Assembly (NCBI GenBank): GCA_029960065.1
Contig: JASCOF010000011.1
Location: 1 to 64,000 of the forward strand
DNA from: Flavobacteriaceae bacterium PS02336
GTDB lineage: Bacteria > Bacteroidota > Bacteroidia > Flavobacteriales > Flavobacteriaceae
Length of the DNA stretch: 64,000 nt
Reading direction: 5' to 3'
Position 1 is the stretch's first letter; each line of letters starts with the position of its first letter. Under the pieces are notes generated by a model that saw only the letters and a list, made by a program, of their open reading frames with translations, was not told the origin of the DNA and did not search any database. Below, piece after piece: positions 52,269-60,032 of the stretch. The position numbers and the translations under genes were made by a program.

Positions 52269-52898
52269 ATGGAATATAAAACAGTAATTGTAGACGATCA
52301 TCCAATTGTTATTTCGGGAATTGCAGGCTTATTGTCTGATTTGGAAAACATCAAAATCGTAGAAAAATTCGGATCGGGTTTAGCGCTTCTAGATTACATA
52401 GAAGATAATTCAGTCGATTTGATTTTGATGGACATTTTTCTTCCTGTAATCAATGGAGTTGATTTATGTAAAACAATCAAGCAAAAACATCCTAAAATTG
52501 TGATTATAGGCATGAGCAGTCAGTCTGAAAGAAGTTTGGTTATGCAGTTTATTCAGAACGGAGGAAATGGATATATTCTCAAAAATGCCGCTTTCGATGA
52601 ATTCAAAAATTGTATCTACAAAGCTATTGCTGGAGAAATTGTTTTTAGTGAAGAAGTAAAAATGATCATCAGTCAGCCCTTGTCCGAAGAATTAGAGCGT
52701 ATTCCAGCTTTAAGCCGAAGAGAACGTGATATTGCATTACTGCTTTCGCAGGGAAAATCGACTCAGGAAATTGCAGACGATTTATTTTTGAGTTTTCTAA
52801 CAGTCCAGACACACCGCCGTAATATCCTTCAAAAGTATAAAATGAAAAATGTGGCAGAGTTAATCGCGTTCTTGATAAAGAATAATATGTTGAATTGA
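52269..52898 (+). CDS. NarL/LuxR-type response regulator
   Basis: A 209-residue regulator. The receiver has acidic pair VDDH, the phosphoacceptor Asp in DLILMDIFLPVINGVD, the Ser/Thr in GMSSQ and the Lys in YILKNA. The C-terminal LuxR-type HTH is LSRRERDIALLLSQGKSTQE and IADDLFLSFLTVQTHRRNIL. It is cognate to the TPR kinase immediately upstream and probably binds inverted repeats such as the one between 50161 and 50201. Confidence 0.92.
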   Translation: MEYKTVIVDDHPIVISGIAGLLSDLENIKIVEKFGSGLALLDYIEDNSVDLILMDIFLPVINGVDLCKTIKQKHPKIVIIGMSSQSERSLVMQFIQNGGNGYILKNAAFDEFKNCIYKAIAGEIVFSEEVKMIISQPLSEELERIPALSRRERDIALLLSQGKSTQEIADDLFLSFLTVQTHRRNILQKYKMKNVAELIAFLIKNNMLN

Positions 52899-52913
52899 GC
52901 CAAAATTGGTATA

Positions 52914-52934
52914 AAAATGTCAAAATGACATTTT
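52914..52934 (+). promoter_or_regulatory. Palindromic site upstream of the Zn peptidase gene
   Basis: AAAATGTCA and TGACATTTT flank three A. The perfect 9-bp inverted repeat lies 16 bases past the regulator stop and about 70 bases before the peptidase ATG. The T-run after it is short, so a regulator binding site is as plausible as a terminator. Confidence 0.5.
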
Positions 52935-53002
52935 GTTAAAATGGTTCGTAATTTGATGTTTGTTTCGTAAATTTAAAAATCAATCTAAAAAATACTAAAA
53001 AA

Positions 53003-53689
53003 ATGGGATCAGGATACCTAATTATTGCTGGAGCTATCATGTTATTCAGCTGGCTGGTAAGCTCTCAGCTAAAGAGTAAATTTGAATTATACTCGAAATT
53101 ACAATTAAGAAACGGAATGAGCGGAAGAGAAATCGCCGAAAAAATGCTTTCTGATAACGGAATTACAGATGTTCGTGTGATTTCGACTCCAGGACAATTA
53201 ACAGATCATTATAATCCTTCAGATAAAACAGTAAATTTAAGTGAAGCGGTTTATAATCATCGTAATGCAGCGGCAGCAGCAGTTGCGGCACACGAATGCG
53301 GTCACGCAGTACAACATGCAATTGGTTATGAATGGCTTACAATGCGTTCTAAATTAGTGCCGATTGTAAGTGTGGCTTCAGACTATGTACAATGGATTTT
53401 AATTGCAGGAATTCTAATGATAAAAGTTTTTCCAGGTTTATTGTTAATCGGAATTATCATTTTTGCAGCAACAACTTTGTTTTCAGTTATTACACTTCCA
53501 GTAGAATATGATGCCAGTAACCGTGCTTTGGCTTGGCTAGAAAATAAGCATATGCTAACACAAGAAGAACAAGCAGGAGCAAAAGACGCTTTAAAATGGG
53601 CAGCAAGAACATATGTAGTTGCTGCAATTGGTTCTATTGCAACGTTGTTATACTATATCTCAATTTATTCTGGAAGTAGAAGGAACTAA
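53003..53689 (+). CDS. Neutral zinc metallopeptidase (YugP/Zn_peptidase_2)
   Basis: A 228-residue membrane metalloprotease. An N-terminal span, VAAHECGHAVQHAIGYEW (HExxH-type zinc site) and two or three C-terminal spans define the YugP family. The distal Glu ligand is in the VEYDASNRAL segment. Substrates are unknown; the family is compared with HtpX-type quality-control proteases. It has its own palindromic upstream site and a strong terminator downstream. Confidence 0.9.
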   Translation: MGSGYLIIAGAIMLFSWLVSSQLKSKFELYSKLQLRNGMSGREIAEKMLSDNGITDVRVISTPGQLTDHYNPSDKTVNLSEAVYNHRNAAAAAVAAHECGHAVQHAIGYEWLTMRSKLVPIVSVASDYVQWILIAGILMIKVFPGLLLIGIIIFAATTLFSVITLPVEYDASNRALAWLENKHMLTQEEQAGAKDALKWAARTYVVAAIGSIATLLYYISIYSGSRRN

Positions 53690-53730
53690 TTTGATAATTG
53701 AGATAATTAGTCAATTCGATAATTTATAGT

Positions 53731-53763
53731 AAACCCGACAGATTTTTAAAATCTGTCGGGTTT
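53731..53763 (+). terminator. Terminator of the peptidase gene
   Basis: AAACCCGACAGATTTTT and AAAATCTGTCGGGTTT form a 16-bp palindrome followed by T-rich sequence. It shares its CCCGACAG core with 23183 and 23341. Confidence 0.88.
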
Positions 53764-53792
53764 TTAGTTTTGTGATATCTTTTTCTGAAAAA

Positions 53793-53891
53793 TCATTCCG
53801 TAGGAATGTTTCGTTGGTAGAGCTAAAATACGGATAGAGTTAGTTCCGAAGGAACAAATTATATTGTAGAGCTGGACTTCAGTCCAGTTTT
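53793..53891. repeat. REP-like cluster, family C
   Basis: Three palindromes lie in a row: CATTCCGTAGGAATG, GTTCCGAAGGAAC and CTGGACTTCAGTCCAG, with GTAGAGCT before the last. A related cluster with CATTCCGTAGGAATG and GTTCCGTAGGAAC is at 61431-61503. Confidence 0.8.
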
Positions 53892-53945
53892 ATAATAATG
53901 AGTTTTTAAAATTATCTAATTATCAAATTGGCACATTTTCTAATT

Positions 53946-54416
53946 CTAAAGCTGAATCTGTCTATCAATCTGCTGATCCAGCGAAATAAAAGTTTCTGTT
54001 CTCGAAACCCCTTCAATGGCTTGGATTTTAGTATTTAAAAGTTGCATCAAATGTTCGTTGTCGCGACAGATTATTTTAATTAAAACCGACCAATTTCCTG
54101 TTGTATAATGACATTCTAAAACTTCTGGAATCTTCTTTAGATCTTTTACTGCTTCAGAGTTTCTTGAAGCTTTGTCTAAATAGACTCCAACAAATGCCAT
54201 TGTATTATAACCCAAAACTTTTGGGTTTACAGTAAACTTAGATCCGGAAATAACGCCAGATTGTTCCAGTTTTTTTAATCTTTGATGAATTGCCGCGCCA
54301 GAAATTCCGATTTTATTGGCGATCTGCAAAATGGGCTTGCGGGCATCATCCATTAAATAACGAAGAATCTCTTTGTCGATTCCGTCAATTTCAATTAAGA
54401 GGGAGTTGATTTTCAT
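53946..54416 (-). CDS. Lrp/AsnC-family regulator
   Basis: A 156-residue regulator. An N-terminal winged HTH (GIDKEILRYLMDDARKPILQ, then IANKIGISGAAIHQRLKKLE) is followed by an RAM/AsnC ligand-binding domain (VYLDKASRNSEAVKDLKKIP, then ECHYTTGNWSVLIKIICRDN). These octameric regulators respond to amino acids. Targets unknown. It is isolated between REP-like repeats. Confidence 0.92.
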   Translation of the reverse strand: MKINSLLIEIDGIDKEILRYLMDDARKPILQIANKIGISGAAIHQRLKKLEQSGVISGSKFTVNPKVLGYNTMAFVGVYLDKASRNSEAVKDLKKIPEVLECHYTTGNWSVLIKIICRDNEHLMQLLNTKIQAIEGVSRTETFISLDQQIDRQIQL

Positions 54417-54551
54417 AACTTACAATTTGAAACTATTTTTTGTGATTTGGGTTTAGAATAGAAATCAAATGTAGTTAAAAGGCTTTAGATAATGAAATTT
54501 CAATTTTTAAATTCCAAATTCCAAATTTGAAATCTCAAATTTCAAATATAG

Positions 54552-54625
54552 CCCGTGGTTTCAACCGCGGGAAACAGGTGAGTACATTGTTGTAATCTTT
54601 GTCAAAGTTTCAAACTTTGACAAAG
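54552..54625. repeat. Two palindromes upstream of the Lrp gene
   Basis: CCCGTGGTTTCAACCGCGGG (54552-54571) is a perfect hairpin with one G:U pair, of the kind linked to Y1 transposases. The palindrome at 54597-54625 is the third copy of the CTTTGTCAAAGTTT type. Neither lies in a gene. Confidence 0.8.
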
Positions 54626-54657
54626 AGAAAAAGAAGTTGAAGACAGATAAAAACAAA

Positions 54658-54696
54658 AATTCCAAATCCCAACATGAAAATTGGAATTTGGAATTT
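54658..54696 (-). terminator. Terminator of the hemD unit
   Basis: AATTCCAAATCCCAA and TTGGAATTTGGAATT form a 15-bp stem. On the minus strand ATTTTTGTTTTT follows. It lies 22 bases past the hemD stop. Confidence 0.8.
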
Positions 54697-54718
54697 AAAT
54701 ATTTTTACTTGGTCAGGT

Positions 54719-55468
54719 TTACTTTCCTTTGTTTGCTTCGGCAACGTATTTTTCTAAAGCCATTGTCATAGAAGGAGTTTCAGGAGTTGGTGCAAGAATA
54801 TCAATTCTTAAACCGTGATCTAAAGCTTCTTTTTGAGTTGTGCTTCCAAATACAGCAATTCGAGTATCGTTTTGTTTAAAATCTGGGAAGTTTTTAAACA
54901 ATGATTTGATTCCTGTTGGGCTGAAGAAAGCAAGAACATCATAATAAACGTCTGCTAAATCAGATAAATCACTCATTACAGTTCTGTAAAATATAGCTTG
55001 TGCCCAGTCTACTTTTAGACTGTTTAATGTTACAGGAGCATCTGCATTTAACTGGTCAGATGCTGGAAGCAAAAACTTCTCGTCTTTGTACTTCTTAATT
55101 AGCGGCGATAAATCTGCAAAATCTTTTGCCCCAACGTAAATCTTACGTTTTCTATACACAACATACTTTTGAAGGTAAAAAGCAACAGCCTCAGATTGAC
55201 AAAAATACTTCAATCCTTCTGGAACTTTGTAACGCATTTCATCAGCAACTCTAAAAAAATGATCTACAGCATTTCTACTTGTTAAAATGATCGCAGTGTA
55301 ATGATTAAGATCGATTTTTTGTAATCGAATCTCTTTTGCGCTAACCCCTTCCACATGAATAAATGGTCTGAAATCAATTTTTATTTTGTGTTTTTGTTGG
55401 AGCTCAAAGTAAGGAGAATTCTCCACTTTAGGTTCAGGCTGTGACACCAAAATTGTTTTCACTTTCAT
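54719..55468 (-). CDS. hemD: Uroporphyrinogen-III synthase
   Basis: A 249-residue enzyme closing the tetrapyrrole ring in haem synthesis. The two-lobe alpha/beta fold is visible in ILVSQPEPKVENSPYFELQQ, IILTSRNAVDHFF, YCQSEAVAFYL, ADLSPLIKKYKDEKFLLPAS and VLAFFSPTGIKSLF. HemD is poorly conserved, but these blocks are the usual ones. I start at MKVKTILVSQ (55468) rather than a codon 39 bases upstream that lies inside the preceding gene. Confidence 0.88.
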   Translation of the reverse strand: MKVKTILVSQPEPKVENSPYFELQQKHKIKIDFRPFIHVEGVSAKEIRLQKIDLNHYTAIILTSRNAVDHFFRVADEMRYKVPEGLKYFCQSEAVAFYLQKYVVYRKRKIYVGAKDFADLSPLIKKYKDEKFLLPASDQLNADAPVTLNSLKVDWAQAIFYRTVMSDLSDLADVYYDVLAFFSPTGIKSLFKNFPDFKQNDTRIAVFGSTTQKEALDHGLRIDILAPTPETPSMTMALEKYVAEANKGK

Positions 55469-55482
55469 ATTATAAACATTTT

Positions 55483-56151
55483 CTAAGCACTCCCTTTTGT
55501 TATCCAATAATAAAGAAAATAATAAGGGGCTATTTCAAGAGCGCAAAGATATAAAATAAAATAAAATAACTTGCCGATTATTGCGTTTTGATACGTTTTA
55601 ATTGAAATAAAGTAAGAGTATACGCTAATACACAGCGAAATACCAATGATTGCTAGCGGTACAATTTTTGGAATATTGCTGTAATAGAACAAAATAGCGT
55701 TAATTGGAAGGATTAAAACACCAATATATGTTCTATAAGTTACCTTTTGTAAGTTAAATAGTTCTACAAAATCGTCAATATTGAAGGAAGTTGCTACAAT
55801 TTTCTCAATTAAATATTTACCTAAAATGAAATAAAGAAGGAAAGTCGCAATCTGAATAAACAAAATCCAGTCGGTTTTAGAAGCGTATCCAAAAATGTTC
55901 ATGGTGAGCAGAATGAAAAAAGCATAAGAGATTATCTGCACAAAAAACAAACCAACCGTAAAACTGCTTTTCATGTGGCTGTTGTCACGGTAAATCTTAG
56001 CATATTTATCAGAAAAAATAAGTTTACTAAATTCACTGAATCTAGTTTCGTAAGCCGATTTTGTCATGGCAACGACAGCAAAGGTCAGCACAAATAAAAG
56101 TGTTGCCCAGTCTTTGTTTTCGAGAATTCGAGGATGAAGTTGTTCAATCAT
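55483..56151 (-). CDS. DUF4271 membrane protein
   Basis: A 222-residue protein with about seven spans and a DUF4271 pattern: ILENKDWATLLFVLTFAVVA, YRDNSHMKSSFTVGLFFVQI, YFILGKYLIEKIVATSFNID, and a C-terminal EIAPYYFLYYWITKG. The family sits upstream of hemD in many Bacteroidota; function unknown. It is 14 bases from the hemD ATG, so cotranscribed. Confidence 0.85.
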   Translation of the reverse strand: MIEQLHPRILENKDWATLLFVLTFAVVAMTKSAYETRFSEFSKLIFSDKYAKIYRDNSHMKSSFTVGLFFVQIISYAFFILLTMNIFGYASKTDWILFIQIATFLLYFILGKYLIEKIVATSFNIDDFVELFNLQKVTYRTYIGVLILPINAILFYYSNIPKIVPLAIIGISLCISVYSYFISIKTYQNAIIGKLFYFILYLCALEIAPYYFLYYWITKGSA

Positions 56152-56228
56152 AGCGTTACAAAATTAGTAATTTTTTGATGCAATACTTTTATTATATATT
56201 TATTATGAATCAAATGCTATAAAAAGTT

Positions 56229-56236
56229 TACTTTTG
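56229..56236 (+). promoter_or_regulatory. -7 element of the GT2-pyrC operon
   Basis: TACTTTTG matches TAnnTTTG 21 bases before the ATG at 56258. A TTG at the exact -33 position is not visible. Confidence 0.5.
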
Positions 56237-56257
56237 CGGTGAAATTACCCTAAAAAA

Positions 56258-56983
56258 ATGAATGATAGTATTGTCATAATTCCCACTTATAACGAAATTG
56301 AGAATATAGAAAGCATAGTTAGAGCAGTGCTTTCGCAGCATAAATCTTTTCATTTGCTGATTATCGATGATAATTCTCCCGATCATACAGCAAAGAAAGT
56401 AATTGCTTTACAGGAAGAATTTCCAGATAAACTTTTTTTAGAACAAAGAACTAAAAAATCAGGATTGGGAACAGCATATGTTCATGGATTTAAATGGGCT
56501 TTGGCGAGAGATTATCAATTTATTTTTGAGATGGATGCCGATTTTTCACATAATCCAAATGATTTAGAAAAGCTTTATGATGCGTGTCATTTCGGCGGAG
56601 CTGATTTGGCAATTGGATCTCGCTATGTAACTGGCGTAAATGTTGTCAATTGGCCGTTAAGCCGAGTTTTGATGTCTTACTTTGCTTCGGTTTATGTAAA
56701 ATTTATTACCGGAATGAAGATTCACGATGCCACTGCTGGTTTTGTATGCTATAAAAGAGAAGTTCTAGAGAAAATCAATTTAAATAAAATAAAATTTGTT
56801 GGGTATGCGTTTCAGATTGAAATGAAATACAGAACATATTGTGCTAAATTTCAAATTACAGAGGTTCCTATTATTTTTACAGATAGAACAAAAGGAGTTT
56901 CTAAAATGAGTAATGCAATTATTAAAGAAGCAATACTTGGAGTAATTTCGCTAAGATTAAGAAAATTAGTCAATTCATTATAA
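56258..56983 (+). CDS. Polyprenol-phosphate sugar transferase (DPM1-like GT2)
   Basis: A 241-residue GT-A glycosyltransferase. It has the nucleotide-sugar site IIPTYNEIENIESIVRAVLS, DDNSPDHTAKKV, the metal-binding DADFSHNPNDLEKL, and the acceptor segments GSRYVTGVNVVNWPLSR and FVGYAFQIEMKYR. There is no membrane tail. It transfers mannose (or another sugar) to a polyprenyl phosphate for glycan export, by family. It is first of an operon with pyrC and DUF4296, with 10-base gaps. Confidence 0.9.
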   Translation: MNDSIVIIPTYNEIENIESIVRAVLSQHKSFHLLIIDDNSPDHTAKKVIALQEEFPDKLFLEQRTKKSGLGTAYVHGFKWALARDYQFIFEMDADFSHNPNDLEKLYDACHFGGADLAIGSRYVTGVNVVNWPLSRVLMSYFASVYVKFITGMKIHDATAGFVCYKREVLEKINLNKIKFVGYAFQIEMKYRTYCAKFQITEVPIIFTDRTKGVSKMSNAIIKEAILGVISLRLRKLVNSL

Positions 56984-56993
56984 AACAAGCACG

Positions 56994-58334
56994 ATGAATA
57001 AGATTTTAATAAAAAATGCCAAAATTGTAAACGAAGGGACAATTTTTGAAGGTGATGTTTTAATTGAAAACGATTTGATTGTTGAAATTGCGGATAGCAT
57101 TTCATTAAAAACATCAGATTGTATTGTCATAGATGCCGAAGGTAATTATTTAATGCCTGGAGCAATAGACGATCAGGTACATTTTAGAGAACCAGGATTG
57201 ACGCACAAGGGAGATATCGAATCTGAATCCAGAGCTGCAGTTGCAGGCGGAATTACTTCTTTTATCGAACAGCCTAATACGGTTCCAAATGCTGTTACTC
57301 AAGAAATTTTAGAAGATAAATATCAAATTGCTGCTCAAAAATCATTCGCGAATTATTCGTTTATGATGGGTGCAACAAATGATAATTTGGAAGAAGTTTT
57401 AAAAACGAATCCAAAGAATGTTGCCGGAATCAAGATTTTCTTAGGTTCTTCAACAGGAAATATGCTTGTGGATAATGAAGCAGTTTTAGAAAAAATCTTC
57501 TCGAGTACTCCAATGTTAATTGCGGTACACTGTGAAGATGAAACTACTATTAGAAATAATCTTGCTGCTTTTAAAGAGCAATACGGAGACGATGTTCCTG
57601 TTACTGCTCACAATTTAATTAGAAGTGCAGAAGCATGTTATATTTCTTCTTCAAAAGCGGTGGCTTTAGCTAAAAGAACTGGCGCGAGATTGCATATTTT
57701 TCATCTTTCAACTGCAAAAGAAATGGAATTGTTTACGAATAAAATTCCGTTGGAAGATAAAAAAATCACTGCTGAGGTTTGTGTTCACCATCTTTGGTTT
57801 ACAGATGAAGATTATAAAACGAAAGGAAATTTCATTAAATGGAATCCTGCCGTTAAAACTGCCGAAGATCGTGCAGAACTTTGGAAAGCCCTAAATGATG
57901 GAAGAATTGATGTAATTGCTACCGATCATGCGCCGCATACCAAAGAAGAAAAACAGCAGTCTTATTTAAATGCACCTTCAGGAGGTCCGTTGGTACAGCA
58001 TGCTGTTGTGGCAATGTTTGAAGCGCATCACCAGGGAAAAATCAGCGTGGAGAAAATTGTGGAGAAAATGTGCCACAATCCAGCCAAGATTTTCAAAATT
58101 GAAAAAAGAGGTTTTATTAAAGAGGGATATCATGCCGATTTAGTAATTGTTAATCCGAGTCTGCCTTGGAGCGTAAAATCAGAGAATATTTTATACAAAT
58201 GCGGATGGTCTCCATTTGAAGGTTATACTTTCAAATCTAGAATTACACACACTTTTGTAAACGGAGAATTGGTTTATAACAATTTCAAAGTAAAAGACAC
58301 AAGAGCTGGAAAAAGATTATTGTTTGACAGATAA
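56994..58334 (+). CDS. pyrC: Dihydroorotase
   Basis: A 446-residue amidohydrolase of pyrimidine synthesis. It has DDQVHFREPGLTHKGDIESE, a carboxylated-Lys candidate in IKIFLGSS, HCEDETTIRNNL, LHIFHLSTAKEMEL and VIATDHAPHTKEEK. Normally the first metal motif is HxH; here the first His is Gln (DQVH). The rest of the site is intact. Gln at this position is, to my knowledge, common in Bacteroidota. It is in an operon with the GT2 and DUF4296 genes. Confidence 0.93.
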   Translation: MNKILIKNAKIVNEGTIFEGDVLIENDLIVEIADSISLKTSDCIVIDAEGNYLMPGAIDDQVHFREPGLTHKGDIESESRAAVAGGITSFIEQPNTVPNAVTQEILEDKYQIAAQKSFANYSFMMGATNDNLEEVLKTNPKNVAGIKIFLGSSTGNMLVDNEAVLEKIFSSTPMLIAVHCEDETTIRNNLAAFKEQYGDDVPVTAHNLIRSAEACYISSSKAVALAKRTGARLHIFHLSTAKEMELFTNKIPLEDKKITAEVCVHHLWFTDEDYKTKGNFIKWNPAVKTAEDRAELWKALNDGRIDVIATDHAPHTKEEKQQSYLNAPSGGPLVQHAVVAMFEAHHQGKISVEKIVEKMCHNPAKIFKIEKRGFIKEGYHADLVIVNPSLPWSVKSENILYKCGWSPFEGYTFKSRITHTFVNGELVYNNFKVKDTRAGKRLLFDR

Positions 58335-58343
58335 AAAACAACT

Positions 58344-58835
58344 ATGAAGAATTTTATAGTAATAGTATTGGTTTTGTTTCTTTCGATAAGCTGTAAAAAA
58401 GAGATCGTAAAAGAGCCTGCAAAACTTATCGAAAAAGAAAAAATGATTGATATTATGTATGATTTGTCGCTTTTGGAAGCCATGCGATATCAAAAACCAT
58501 TGTCTTTAGATTCTATAGAAGTTGACGAGAAGAAGTTTGTTTTGAAAAAATATAAAGTAGATAGTCTTCAGTTTGCTCAGAATAATATGTATTATGCTTC
58601 AGATTACGAAAACTACAAAGATATGTTTGATGAAGTAAATAAACGATTGGCTAAAAATCAAAGAGCAGCAGATTCTCTGGCTAAAATTGATGAGAAAAAA
58701 GCAGCAAAAGCGAATAAAAACAAGCTGAAAGAATTAAAACCGGATTCAAAAGATTCTGTAAAAAAAATAGCGCCGAAAATAAACACGGATTCGATTAGAA
58801 AAATTCATATGCAGCGCAGAAAAAAGATAAACTAG
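58344..58835 (+). CDS. DUF4296 lipoprotein
   Basis: A 163-residue protein with a lipobox signal (LFLSISC, Cys17). The DUF4296 segment is LIEKEKMIDIMYDLSLLEAM and continues through QNNMYYASDYENYKDMFDEV. A long basic/acidic low-complexity tail ends the protein. Probably periplasmic; function unknown. It is 10 bases downstream of pyrC and its stop lies two bases before the convergent SDR gene's stop. Confidence 0.83.
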   Translation: MKNFIVIVLVLFLSISCKKEIVKEPAKLIEKEKMIDIMYDLSLLEAMRYQKPLSLDSIEVDEKKFVLKKYKVDSLQFAQNNMYYASDYENYKDMFDEVNKRLAKNQRAADSLAKIDEKKAAKANKNKLKELKPDSKDSVKKIAPKINTDSIRKIHMQRRKKIN

Positions 58836-58837
58836 TA

Positions 58838-59827
58838 TTATCTTTTGATATACTCAAGCACATCACTAAAAACCGTTCCTAGAGCGGTTTTTATTTTTTC
58901 ATTAGAATATAAATTTTTAGAATAAGATGCTTTTGCAGTTGCTTTAGTGATGCTTCTTTTTCTAAAGAATAAATTCGAAAATATTCCGTCAAGAATCCAT
59001 AACAGATTCATGAAAATTGGTTTGGCATGAATATGCGGTCTTTTTACCTTTAGTTTATCAGCAGCAGCATCGAGAATGTCTTTGAAAACAATATTAGCAG
59101 CGATTAGCGTGAAACGTTCGTTTGTAATATTGCTTTTCATTAATTCAAAAGTTATTCGGGCAACGTCATCAATAGTAATAAAACCTGTACTTCCAAGGGT
59201 GTAAAACGAAAGCCCTTTTGAAACTTTTTGATAAATCTCACTGCTTCCTTGTTCAAAAACAGTCATCATTTGTGTTGGACCCAGAATAACTCCAGGATTT
59301 ACAATAATAACTTTTAAGCCTTCCTGCTGTCCGCGCCAGACTTCCATTTCGGCACCATACTTAGAAATGGCATAATCGCTATGAGGTTTTTCAGGATTCC
59401 AATCGGTTTCTTCTGTAATATGGGTTTCGTGCGCTGCAATATCGCCCAAAGCAGCAATGGAACTTATAAAGCAGAATTTTTCTATTTCTTTTGCGATAGA
59501 AAAATTGACCATGTTTGCGGTTCCTTCAATATTGGTTTTTCGAAGTTTTTCTTCGTCTTTTGGGTCAAAAGAAATTAAGGCTGCGCAGTGGTAAACTTGC
59601 TTAATATCGATAAAAGCGTTTTCTAATGAAGGAACATCTAGAATATCAGCTTCAAGCCAATTGATCTTTTCGAACAAATCTAATTTGTTATAAAAATAAA
59701 AAACCGACTTTGTTTTTTTTATGCTGCTCTGACTTCTGTAAATTGCCCGAACATTTTCTCCATTTTCAATTAAATGAAGTAATAAATGTGCGCCGACTAA
59801 ACCAGTTCCTCCAGTTACTAATACCAT
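58838..59827 (-). CDS. NAD-dependent epimerase/dehydratase (extended SDR)
   Basis: A 329-residue Rossmann enzyme. The cofactor motif VTGGTGLVGAHLLLHL is followed by EADILDVPSL and YHCAALISFDP, and the catalytic YxxxK appears as YAISKYGAEMEV. GVILGPTQMM and the substrate-loop follow. This matches 3-beta-hydroxysteroid/dihydroflavonol-type extended SDRs. The substrate is unknown. It has no same-strand neighbour in either direction; the upstream gap holds AAAGTTGCAGAGG repeats. Confidence 0.86.
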   Translation of the reverse strand: MVLVTGGTGLVGAHLLLHLIENGENVRAIYRSQSSIKKTKSVFYFYNKLDLFEKINWLEADILDVPSLENAFIDIKQVYHCAALISFDPKDEEKLRKTNIEGTANMVNFSIAKEIEKFCFISSIAALGDIAAHETHITEETDWNPEKPHSDYAISKYGAEMEVWRGQQEGLKVIIVNPGVILGPTQMMTVFEQGSSEIYQKVSKGLSFYTLGSTGFITIDDVARITFELMKSNITNERFTLIAANIVFKDILDAAADKLKVKRPHIHAKPIFMNLLWILDGIFSNLFFRKRSITKATAKASYSKNLYSNEKIKTALGTVFSDVLEYIKR

Positions 59828-59984
59828 TTTGTAAAGATAACTTTTTGCTTTTAAGGTGCAAAGTTGCAGAGGGACAAAGTTGCAAAGGTTTTTTATAAAG
59901 GTTTAAAGTTGCAGAGATGCAAAGTCGCAAATTTTTTGTTTTTTAAATAATATTTGTGTCTTTGTGTCTTCGCGGCAGACTTTT

Positions 59985-60015
59985 TTGTCATTGCGATTGA
60001 CATTGATTACATTTG
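59985..60015 (+). promoter_or_regulatory. tyrS promoter
   Basis: TTG (59985-59987), 20 bases, then TACATTTG (60008-60015) is a full consensus match. The expected start is about 6-8 bases downstream. It lies only 18 bases before the ATG at 60033, which excludes in-frame starts upstream. Confidence 0.75.
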
Positions 60016-60032
60016 CGCAAATTATTTTAAAA

